6,419 bases of DNA from Verrucomicrobiota bacterium (GCA_016871655.1 VHCR01000088.1:1-6419); one strand, 5' to 3'; shown: positions 1 through 5,673, counted from the first letter of the stretch. Numbers and translations are program-made. The notes: generated by a model not told the origin, from the letters alone.

Positions 1-180
1 AAGGATAACTCGCAACACACGATTGTCCATCTCGGGAATCGTAACCCATAACCGAACACGTCCATCCTCTTGTGTCTTTTTGTAAAGCGGTTTCTCAATG
101 GCTCGCAAGATCCACTCGATTTGAATCATTTTCCGGTCAGAACGTTTTCTTGTTTCCAAAAAATATTGCGTGAATTTCAC
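1..180 (-). CDS. DUF4258-like small protein, N-terminal part (3' end beyond window)
   Basis: A frame on the minus strand stays open from GTG at 180 to the window edge, giving 60 residues that begin VKFTQYFLETRKRSDR. The pattern (KFTxYFLxTRxRxDR near the start, then an IEWI segment, then DGRVRLWVTIPEMDNRVLRVIL) matches what I remember of a family of small uncharacterised bacterial proteins, usually about 75-90 residues, annotated as DUF4258 or hypothetical and often followed by a DUF2283 gene. A toxin-antitoxin-like role has been suggested for such pairs but is not shown here. An in-frame TAG lies four codons upstream of the GTG; TTG at 183 and ATG at 129 are alternative starts, but the family pattern begins near 180. 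No Shine-Dalgarno sequence is visible. The missing C-terminus and any partner gene lie left of the window. Family assignment is from memory. Confidence 0.62.
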   Translation of the reverse strand, partial: MKFTQYFLETRKRSDRKMIQIEWILRAIEKPLYKKTQEDGRVRLWVTIPEMDNRVLRVIL

Positions 181-250
181 CAATGGATGCTAAGCAAAAC
201 AAACAAACAGTTTCAAGAAAATTATCCTTTCCATCGCTTCTATTTCAACT

Positions 251-340
251 CGCTTGCTCCCGCGAGGCTCGCCCCTTCGGGGCTGCCTTCAGCAGTAGCT
301 GCCCTAAAGGGTATGCAACTGCCTTCGGCAGTCGATCCGG
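251..340. repeat. Cluster of short GC-rich hairpins between lepA and the DUF4258-like gene
   Basis: Four small stem-loops follow each other: 271-283 (gcccc-ttc-ggggc), 283-295 (ctgc-cttca-gcag), 302-311 (ccc-taaa-ggg) and 318-332 (actgcc-ttc-ggcagt, six base pairs). A further near-palindrome, gcgag-g-ctcgc, lies at 262-272. CTGCC recurs at 283, 299, 319 and 344. The stretch is more GC-rich than its flanks. It sits downstream of lepA on the minus strand, so it could help end lepA transcription or protect its 3' end. However, no T tract directly follows any stem on that strand, so these are not textbook intrinsic terminators. The gcc-ttc-ggc hairpin core appears again at 3715-3727, which suggests a dispersed intergenic repeat type. 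Confidence 0.5.
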
Positions 341-376
341 CTGCTGCCACGCCGCACGTATTCTGTGAGTTTTTTC

Positions 377-2170
377 TCAGTTCGTTTTTAGAACTTGGAT
401 GAAGGCCTCCTGTGGAATGTTCACCGTTCCAATTGATTTCATCCGCTTCTTTCCCTCTTTTTGTTTTTCAAGGAGTTTGCGTTTGCGCGTGATGTCGCCG
501 CCGTAACATTTTGCGGTTACGTTTTTACGCATCGCACTCACGCTTTCCCGTGCAACAATTTTTCCGCCAACAGCAGCCTGAATGGCAACTTGATAAAGTT
601 GTACGGGAATGACTTCTTTGAGCTTGGTTGCCAGAGCTCGGCCACGACCTTCTGCTTTGTCGCGATGAACAATGCTGGAAAAAGCATCAACAGGATCGCC
701 GTTGACGAGCATTTCTAATTTCACAAGTTTATCAGCACGGTAGCCCGCTGGCTCGTAGTCAAGGGATCCGTAGCCACGCGTCACCGATTTAATTTTGTCA
801 TGGAAGTCGACCAAAATTTCATTAAGGGGCAAGGTTGCTGTAATCATGACGCGTCGGATGTCGATAGAATCAGTACTTTCGACCGTTCCTCGTTTTTCCA
901 TCATGATTTGCATGATGTCTCCGATATTTTCATTCGGAATCATGACACGACATTTGACCACTGGCTCGCGAATTTCATTCACCACACTCATGTCGGGCAG
1001 GTTTGCAGGATTATCGACGAGCAACAATTCACCATTCGTTTTTTCGACTTCGTAAACAACGCTTGGATAGGTCGCGATGATGTCCATGTTGTATTCGCGA
1101 CGCAAGCGTTCCTGAATGATCTCCATGTGCAGCAATCCAAGAAAGCCACAGCGGAAGCCGAACCCAAGCGCCACCGAGCTCTCTGACTGGAACACAAAAG
1201 CCGCATCATTGAGCTGCAACTTTTGCATCGCCATTTTGAGCGGCTCAAGATCAGCGGTATTGATCGGGTAAATACCGCTGTAAACCATTGGGCGAACTTC
1301 TTGAAAGCCGGGAAGCGGCTCTGCAGCGGGATGGCGGGCATCGGTCAGCGTGTCACCAATTTTCATTTCAGCTGTCGTTTTGATATTGCCGATGAAATAG
1401 CCAACATCGCCCGCCTGCATCGACTGTGTCATCGTCATCTTGGGCGTGAAGACACCAACTTCTTTTGTGTCGTAGGATTGGTTGGTCGACATGAGACGGA
1501 CTTGCTGTCCCGCTTTGAGGCTTCCTGAAAAAACGCGAATGTATCCGACAACACCTCGATAAATATCAAACAGCGAATCAAAAACCAGCGCCCTCAAAAC
1601 TCCATCACCTGCAGGAGGCGGCGGAATTCGCTCCACAACAGCTTCTAAAATATCTTCAATCCCGATGCCTGCTTTCGCGCTTGCTGGAATTGCTTCTTCC
1701 GCTGGAATCGCAAGAATTTCTTCCATCTGTTTTTTAACATTCTCGAGATCGGCATTGGGCAAATCGATTTTATTAATCACCGGAATAATCGTCAGCCCTT
1801 GCTCCAAGGCCAAATTAATATTGGCTACAGTCTGCGCTTCGACGCCTTGTGCCGCATCGATGATGAGTAGCGCTCCTTCGCAAGCGGCAAGGCTTCGTGA
1901 AACTTCATACGCAAAGTCGACATGGCCCGGTGTATCGAGAAGATTGAGACGATATTTTTTCCCATCGCGCGCCTTGTATTCCATCGTGACTGGATGTGCC
2001 TTAATCGTGATACCACGTTCCCGCTCGAGGTCCATCGAATCAAGGAGTTGATCTTGCTTCTCACGTTGGGCAATGGTGCCAGTAAATTCTAAGAGACGAT
2101 CAGAGAGCGTAGTCTTTCCATGATCGATGTGAGCGATAATACAAAAATTGCGGGTGTGGGAAGCGGACAT
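377..2170 (-). CDS. lepA: Elongation factor 4 (LepA), translational GTPase
   Basis: This encodes 597 residues, the usual length of about 600 for EF4. EF4 is a cytoplasmic GTPase that binds ribosomes and is reported to back-translocate stalled or mistranslocated complexes and to affect initiation and ribosome assembly. The GTPase motifs are intact: G1 AHIDHGKT at residues 13-20, RGIT in switch I at 52-55, DTPGH at 79-83, NKID at 133-136 and SAK at 164-166. The beta-barrel domain follows from about 190, then the EF-G-like domains (GFRCGFLGLLHMEI near 345), and the EF4-specific C-terminal domain rich in Lys and Arg (GGDITRKRKLLEKQKEGKKR), ending IPQEAFIQVLKTN. ATG at 2170 gives the standard family N-terminus; the sequence before it is pyrimidine-rich and lacks a Shine-Dalgarno sequence. 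The gene is divergent from lepB across 349 bases. A minor hairpin (tgag/ctca) overlaps the stop codon. No damage is visible. Confidence 0.98.
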   Translation of the reverse strand: MSASHTRNFCIIAHIDHGKTTLSDRLLEFTGTIAQREKQDQLLDSMDLERERGITIKAHPVTMEYKARDGKKYRLNLLDTPGHVDFAYEVSRSLAACEGALLIIDAAQGVEAQTVANINLALEQGLTIIPVINKIDLPNADLENVKKQMEEILAIPAEEAIPASAKAGIGIEDILEAVVERIPPPPAGDGVLRALVFDSLFDIYRGVVGYIRVFSGSLKAGQQVRLMSTNQSYDTKEVGVFTPKMTMTQSMQAGDVGYFIGNIKTTAEMKIGDTLTDARHPAAEPLPGFQEVRPMVYSGIYPINTADLEPLKMAMQKLQLNDAAFVFQSESSVALGFGFRCGFLGLLHMEIIQERLRREYNMDIIATYPSVVYEVEKTNGELLLVDNPANLPDMSVVNEIREPVVKCRVMIPNENIGDIMQIMMEKRGTVESTDSIDIRRVMITATLPLNEILVDFHDKIKSVTRGYGSLDYEPAGYRADKLVKLEMLVNGDPVDAFSSIVHRDKAEGRGRALATKLKEVIPVQLYQVAIQAAVGGKIVARESVSAMRKNVTAKCYGGDITRKRKLLEKQKEGKKRMKSIGTVNIPQEAFIQVLKTN

Positions 2171-2178
2171 GGAAGAAA

Positions 2179-2206
2179 GTAAAAAGTGAAGAGTAAAGGG
2201 TAAAGA
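2179..2206 (-). repeat. Tandem heptamer tract just upstream of the lepA start
   Basis: Four back-to-back 7-base units on the plus strand (gtaaaaa, gtgaaga, gtaaagg, gtaaaga) fill 2179-2206, with degenerate units on each side (gaagaaa at 2172-2178, gtagtat from 2207). On the lepA strand this reads as a pyrimidine-rich leader with consensus TCTTTAC, ending nine bases before the ATG. It takes the place where a Shine-Dalgarno sequence would be expected. A similar purine-rich tract built on GTTGAA units occurs at 3681-3712, so this may be one member of a dispersed family. The function is unknown. Confidence 0.6.
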
Positions 2207-2232
2207 GTAGTATACCTAGAAGCACTAGTCAA
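2204..2232 (-). promoter_or_regulatory. Candidate sigma70-type promoter for lepA
   Basis: On the minus strand, TTGACT (2227-2232) resembles the -35 consensus and lies 17 bases before TACTCT (2204-2209), a poor -10 match; TATACT at 2207-2212 is a better hexamer but only 14 bases away. Transcription would start near 2197, inside the heptamer tract, giving a leader of under 30 bases. The -35 match and position are reasonable and the -10 is weak. Confidence 0.35.
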
Positions 2233-2234
2233 AT

Positions 2235-2262
2235 TTGAGAAATTGGTACCTTATAATATAAT
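2235..2262 (+). promoter_or_regulatory. Candidate sigma70-type promoter reading towards lepB
   Basis: TTGAGA (2235-2240), a 16-base spacer and a perfect TATAAT (2257-2262) form a good promoter match on the plus strand; a second TATAAT overlaps at 2252-2257. Transcription would begin near 2269 and run through about 250 bases before the lepB ATG at 2520. Either lepB has a long leader or a short transcript is made from the gap. The AT-richness of the region makes chance matches possible. Confidence 0.45.
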
Positions 2263-2519
2263 CTTTTTTATTTGAATTTAACCCGAATATTTCACGGTAA
2301 ATCTATTACGACTTGCGGAAGGAGCATGGCTACTCCATTGGACTCGAATTTCGATTTGAGCAGCATGAAACATACAGCCACTACATCGAAATCCTTCGTC
2401 CACCTTTGATTCATGGGCCTTGCGCTGCGTCTCACTACGATTTACCATGAAACACCCGGTTAACCCGCAAATTTAATTATTCATTTTCAAAAATCAACTT
2501 TCCGATTTTAAATAAACTT
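2263..2519. other. lepA-lepB intergenic region with weak short open frames
   Basis: No gene here can be called with confidence. Two overlapping short frames are open. On the minus strand, ATG at 2448 to TAA at 2278 gives 56 residues, beginning MVNRSETQRKAHESK and containing a CxxC (RCSGC). On the plus strand, codons from 2301 to the TGA at 2448-2450 give 49 residues, including RKEHGYSIGLEFRFEQHE, with only a TTG (2313) as possible start. Neither has a good ribosome binding site and I recognise neither. The plus frame lies just downstream of the 2235-2262 promoter candidate and could be a gene remnant. Before lepB, an AT-rich tract (ttttaaataaactt) could hold a -10 very close to the ATG. No tRNA or rRNA features are seen. 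Confidence 0.35.
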
Positions 2520-3638
2520 ATGTTTTTCACGCCACGTTACCTTCAACAAGCGCGCGAGCTTCGCGTTGCTGCTCGTAAACTTTTTCATTATCACTGCGAT
2601 CTCTGGAGTCAAGAGCAACGAGCCAGCGCAACAGCGACTTTACAAGCATTAGATCAGGCGCTTCAAAAAAAAGAGCGCGTTCTCGTGACTGCAGCTCAAG
2701 AAAACATAGAAAAAATTTTTGGACAACTCATTCCTGAACGCCCTCATCGTGCACTCGCTGAGAATGTAGAGTCCATTATCATTGCCATTGTCTTGGCATT
2801 GGGCATTCAGGCCTATTTTTTAAAACCTTTTAAAATTCCAACAGGATCAATGCAGCCAACGCTCTATGGAATGACGGGCACTCCAGAAGCAACTCCCCCT
2901 CCCAATCCCGTGATGCGTGTTGTGAATTTTGTACGCTTGGGGCGAAGTTATTTGAACACCATTGTGGACAAGGAAGAAGAAGTTATTTCTCTCAAAGAAA
3001 AAACTTTTTTGAATTTTTTTACGTTTACAACGATTACAACTACACAAGGAACGCACACGGTTTTTGCTCCTCAAGATGTCTTGATGCGCGATTTTGAAAT
3101 CCGCCCAGGAAGAATTTACGTTGCTGGAGAGCCTCTTGTTCGTGGTTACATTCAAGCTGGAGATCAGATTTTTTGCGACCGTCTCACTTATGCTTTCCGT
3201 AAACCACATGCCGCCGATGTTTTTGTTTTTATCACATCAGGAATTCAACGGATTGAAATGACGTTACCACCAGGAGCCAGCTCCCAATATTACGTAAAGC
3301 GACTTGCAGGCTTGCCAGGACAAACTCTCCGCATTGACCCTCCTCAACTTTTTATTAATGACGAGAGGGCAACACAGCCTCCCTTTCAAAGGGTGATGGC
3401 TGCTTGCACAGGTTATCGCGGCTATTCCAATAGGTGCGACTATGGCCCTGCTCCGCTCTACCTCAGTTCGCCTCTTGATCAATTCACAGTACCTCCACAG
3501 AGCTATTTCGCTTTAGGAGACAACAGCTATAACTCCAGCGACAGTCGCTACTGGGGCATTGTTCCCGAACAAAATGTTGTTGGCCGTGCGCTTTTTGTTT
3601 ACTGGCCGTTCTCGGCACGTTGGGGGCTGATTCATTGA
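2520..3638 (+). CDS. lepB: Signal peptidase I (LepB), extended PVC-type form
   Basis: A membrane serine protease of family S26 that removes signal peptides from exported preproteins on the outer face of the inner membrane. It has 372 residues. Residues 1-84 are a polar, probably helical cytoplasmic extension, and one hydrophobic segment lies at about 85-101 (SIIIAIVLALGIQAYF). Box B, PTGSMQPTL, contains the catalytic Ser110. Box C is GDQIFCDRLTY (214-224). Box D, YYVKRLAGLPGQ, contains the general-base Lys260, and box E, ALGDNSYNSSDSRYWG, spans 331-346. About 95 residues separate boxes B and C, and Ser110 to Lys260 is 150 residues, against about 55 in E. coli LepB. This layout, with the YGMTG sequence after box B, resembles verrucomicrobial enzymes as I recall them. 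The Ser/Lys dyad is intact, so it should be active. No Shine-Dalgarno sequence precedes the ATG. It is convergent with the chaperone gene. Confidence 0.95.
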   Translation: MFFTPRYLQQARELRVAARKLFHYHCDLWSQEQRASATATLQALDQALQKKERVLVTAAQENIEKIFGQLIPERPHRALAENVESIIIAIVLALGIQAYFLKPFKIPTGSMQPTLYGMTGTPEATPPPNPVMRVVNFVRLGRSYLNTIVDKEEEVISLKEKTFLNFFTFTTITTTQGTHTVFAPQDVLMRDFEIRPGRIYVAGEPLVRGYIQAGDQIFCDRLTYAFRKPHAADVFVFITSGIQRIEMTLPPGASSQYYVKRLAGLPGQTLRIDPPQLFINDERATQPPFQRVMAACTGYRGYSNRCDYGPAPLYLSSPLDQFTVPPQSYFALGDNSYNSSDSRYWGIVPEQNVVGRALFVYWPFSARWGLIH

Positions 3639-3680
3639 TAATAGCTGTAAAGAATGAGTTTCCTCAATTCCTTTTGCAGC

Positions 3681-3784
3681 AGTTGAAGTGAAAAGTTGAA
3701 GTTGAAGTTAAGACTCGCCTTCGGCGAAAAAGTAAAAAATTTTTATTCGCGAAGCGCACGAAACTTAAACTTTTAACTTCAACT
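3681..3784. repeat. Imperfect inverted repeat between convergent lepB and chaperone genes
   Basis: The left arm 3681-3701 and the right arm 3764-3784 pair at 19 of 21 positions (agttgaagtgaaaagttgaag against the complement of cttaaacttttaacttcaact). Inside are a small hairpin tcgcc-ttc-ggcga (3715-3727), an AT-rich palindromic stretch around 3735-3744 and ttcgcgaa (3746-3753). The left arm continues as GTTGAA tandem units to about 3712. The position after the lepB stop (3638) and over the chaperone stop codon (3779-3781) suits a bidirectional terminator. However, the arms are AT-rich and no clean stem plus T-tract is present, so termination is inferred from position only. It may equally be a dispersed repeat. 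Confidence 0.5.
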
Positions 3785-4276
3785 GTTGCGAAGCAACAAA
3801 GCTTCCTTCATCTTAGTCGCCCAATTTTTAAGTTGAGCAAACTTGGAATTTTTTTCAGCAAGAAGCAACATGGCGCCTAATGCTGAATGTGCTTCATCGT
3901 AACTCTTCAAAGCAATATAACATTCTATAGCATGAAAGAGCGGCACAGGATCTTCGGCATCAATCAACGAAGCATAAGCATAACATGAAACGGCAGCTCT
4001 ATAGTTTCCCAACAGCTGACAACAAGCAGCGCTCCCCATCCATCCTCGTTTATCAAAATGATTATAAAGCGCTATGGCCTGAAAAATTTGAAATGCCCTT
4101 TGATATTTTTTTTCAGAATATAAATTGTAAGCCATCACATACAATGCATCCAGATCTTGCTTGCTCACTCCACGTAAAAGGTAGAGAGGTACTCCATTTG
4201 TTAGAAAAGGCTTAAAAGTTTCCCCTATGTTTTTAGCGCTACTTTTTATCTCACTTTGAGGGTTTTTAGTCATCAT
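3779..4276 (-). CDS. Type III secretion chaperone, LcrH/SycD (CesD) family
   Basis: A 165-residue TPR protein of the class II type III secretion chaperones, which hold translocator proteins in the cytoplasm before export. Recognition rests on the continuous family-like pattern DALYVMAYNLYSEKKYQRAF, then AIALYNHFDKRGWMGSAACC, QLLGNYRAAVSCYAYASLID and PLFHAIECYIALKSYDEA. Three TPR units fall at about residues 42-75, 76-109 and 110-143, preceded by a polar 40-residue head and followed by a charged helical tail. The length is typical of the family (about 150-170). There is no signal peptide, as expected for a cytoplasmic chaperone. Two ATG codons are adjacent (4276 and 4273) and neither has a Shine-Dalgarno sequence. 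It lies 51 bases downstream of the 392-residue gene on the same strand, as chaperones commonly lie beside their cargo. An unrelated TPR role is possible but the family resemblance is strong. Confidence 0.85.
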   Translation of the reverse strand: MMTKNPQSEIKSSAKNIGETFKPFLTNGVPLYLLRGVSKQDLDALYVMAYNLYSEKKYQRAFQIFQAIALYNHFDKRGWMGSAACCQLLGNYRAAVSCYAYASLIDAEDPVPLFHAIECYIALKSYDEAHSALGAMLLLAEKNSKFAQLKNWATKMKEALLLRNS

Positions 4277-4295
4277 GGCTTTTTATGGTTTTTAG

Positions 4296-4310
4296 GATAT
4301 CGGGGATATC
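4296..4310. other. Short hairpin between the secreted-protein gene and the chaperone gene
   Basis: gatatc-ggg-gatatc forms a six-base-pair stem with a three-base loop in the 51-base spacer. Because GATATC is itself palindromic, it can also be read as a direct repeat (ggatatcg twice). No T tract follows on the minus strand, so it is unlikely to be a strong terminator and more likely lets the two genes share a transcript. A role in setting relative expression or as a protein site is only a guess. Confidence 0.35.
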
Positions 4311-4327
4311 GGAAGGCATAACTAACT

Positions 4328-5506
4328 TTAAATATTATTGATCAGAGTTTCCATTCCTGAAGCAAGAGCAGTAATAATCTGTCCGGCTAAAGAAACTTGG
4401 CTTTGCAATGTTGACACGGCATTGTTTAAGAAAGTTTGAGAGTTGGCAAGATTATTGTTCTGAATGGAAAGCAAAGCCTGGACCTGATTAACGGCAACAT
4501 CAGTACCGTAAATAATCGTTCCACCATAAGTGAAGTAAAGATAAGAATTGACGGTTTGCTCATAAGTATAGTTGTTAAAATGCGTCAGTTGACTTCCAGT
4601 CCAACCATTGGGAGAAGTTTCCCATTGCCAAGAAAAGTAAGTGACTGTAATTGTTCCGTTACCCTCATTACCTGGGTTCCCCTGAGAAACACTATTAAGT
4701 GCCGCAGTGAGATTAATAATATTAATTTGGTAGGAAAGCGACTGGCTATAATAGCTACTAATCTGTTCGTTTTGATAAATAATAACGGAGTTCGTTGTGT
4801 CTAACAGCGCAGAGTAGACATTACTTCCGAGCATGTTAACAAAGGTAGAACTTCCCACCAAAGTCAATCCAGGTTGCAACGTCTGTAGTTGTGACTGGTA
4901 AATAAAAGACGTACTAAGCCCAGAACCCAAAATAGTATACGTTGTATCTTTAGTGTCACCAAAGCCGGTTTGAATATTATACCAATAGATCTGTTCGGTA
5001 TAAAGATTCTCGTAAGTATTGGTGATATTAGTAGCATAAGCCGTGCTTGCATATAGATTTTGAAATTCTGTTCCAAATCTAATACTAAATGTTACGGGAT
5101 CAATTTGGTAAGAAGCCGCGTAGGTACTATAAAACGTTGAAAACTGACTAAAATAAAGAATCTGTGTCGAATAATTTTCATAAACTGGAACTAGCCCGCC
5201 ACCAATGTGGAAAACTGTTGTCTGCTGCTTATCTGTTGAATCCTCACTAGTCACTTGGTTAGATCCTAACAAATTAGAGTGAAGATATGTTGTAGGCGCG
5301 TAACTAAAAGGAGGAAAAGGGTAGGTGAAAAAAGTATATGGTTCGTAGAGACTGGGATTAAAGCAAGACATTCCATACGGAACAACGCCTGAAAGCGAAA
5401 CAACGGTTGTCCTAACGGCAATTCCAGTTGGTCCATATGGTTCCAACGGATTAGTTCCAATGAAATTTCCACTAGAGTCTAGGGGGTTAAAATAGAGTGG
5501 TTGCAT
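4328..5506 (-). CDS. Unrecognised Tyr/Asn/Ser/Thr-rich protein, candidate type III-secreted substrate
   Basis: I do not recognise this 392-residue protein. Its composition is extreme: about 34 Tyr, much Asn, Ser, Thr and Gln, 20 acidic residues, one Cys, and only four Lys plus Arg (Arg31, Lys93, Arg143, Lys186). There are none from 187 to the end. Residues 1-30 are polar and Pro/Gly-rich with no Sec signal peptide. Residues 50-74 are packed with Pro and aromatics and include PSLYEP (51-56), a match to the PxLxxP motif that binds LcrH/SycD chaperones. Residues 100-335 look beta-prone and Tyr-rich. Residues 336-392 lack Tyr and look like an amphipathic helix. No long transmembrane segment is evident, unlike YopB-type translocators. 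ATG at 5506 follows an in-frame TGA 12 bases upstream, which fixes the start; no Shine-Dalgarno sequence is seen. With the chaperone gene just downstream, a secreted translocator-like, filament or effector protein is inferred. An autotransported or surface-layer protein is less likely without a signal peptide. Confidence 0.8.
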   Translation of the reverse strand: MQPLYFNPLDSSGNFIGTNPLEPYGPTGIAVRTTVVSLSGVVPYGMSCFNPSLYEPYTFFTYPFPPFSYAPTTYLHSNLLGSNQVTSEDSTDKQQTTVFHIGGGLVPVYENYSTQILYFSQFSTFYSTYAASYQIDPVTFSIRFGTEFQNLYASTAYATNITNTYENLYTEQIYWYNIQTGFGDTKDTTYTILGSGLSTSFIYQSQLQTLQPGLTLVGSSTFVNMLGSNVYSALLDTTNSVIIYQNEQISSYYSQSLSYQINIINLTAALNSVSQGNPGNEGNGTITVTYFSWQWETSPNGWTGSQLTHFNNYTYEQTVNSYLYFTYGGTIIYGTDVAVNQVQALLSIQNNNLANSQTFLNNAVSTLQSQVSLAGQIITALASGMETLINNI

Positions 5507-5510
5507 AGAG

Positions 5511-5673
5511 TCTGTTCACATGCTACTGCTGAGGCAGAAGACTCCGTCACTCGGTTCTCGCGTCCTCGAGTATGTTCATATACACTGTGGTGCTGCGCTC
5601 CTCGTTCCTTTTCCTGCAACTCCAGCAGCGCATTTGAATCAGACTCTTTGCTTCAGCGCAACTGTATTTTAAT
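5511..5673. other. Intergenic GC-richer stretch, open on both strands, no clear gene
   Basis: This stretch upstream of the 392-residue gene is richer in GC than its neighbours. On the plus strand ATG 5520 to TAA 5672 gives 50 residues (MLLLRQKTPSLGSRVLEY and onward, ending CFSATVF). On the minus strand another frame runs from just after a TGA near 5652 into the start of the 392-residue gene, with only TTG or GTG starts. Neither has a ribosome binding site or a recognised family. agagtctg (5507-5514) and cagactct (5639-5646) form an eight-base inverted repeat around most of it. It should contain the promoter of the 392-residue gene, but I see no convincing -35/-10 pair. A dispersed repeat or gene remnant is possible. 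Confidence 0.3.

Noticed and set aside
70..402. Open frame of 110 codons on the plus strand over the hairpin region
   Set aside because: It runs antisense to the DUF4258-like gene, through the hairpin cluster and into the lepA end; its translation has no recognisable domain and reflects the GC-rich repeats.
461..2073. Several open frames of 80-130 codons overlapping lepA on both strands
   Set aside because: lepA is intact and conserved along its whole length, and these frames lie in its other reading frames with no family resemblance.
2311..2345. gcggaaggagcatgg resembles the GGAA-loop region of bacterial SRP RNA
   Set aside because: The bases on the two sides of GGAA do not pair and the conserved 5' half of the SRP symmetric loop (GUCAGG-like) is absent, so this is a chance likeness.
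2326..2409. ATG at 2326 preceded by a GGAAGGAG sequence, opening a frame of 27 codons
   Set aside because: The purine run ends only one base before the ATG, too close to act as a Shine-Dalgarno site, and the peptide has no recognisable feature.
2453..2467. ggttaacc palindrome upstream of lepB as an operator
   Set aside because: A single eight-base palindrome with no second copy or known regulator; chance is adequate.
3985..4804. Plus-strand open frames opposite the chaperone and the 392-residue gene
   Set aside because: They are antisense shadows; the minus-strand proteins have coherent family features or structured composition and the plus frames do not.
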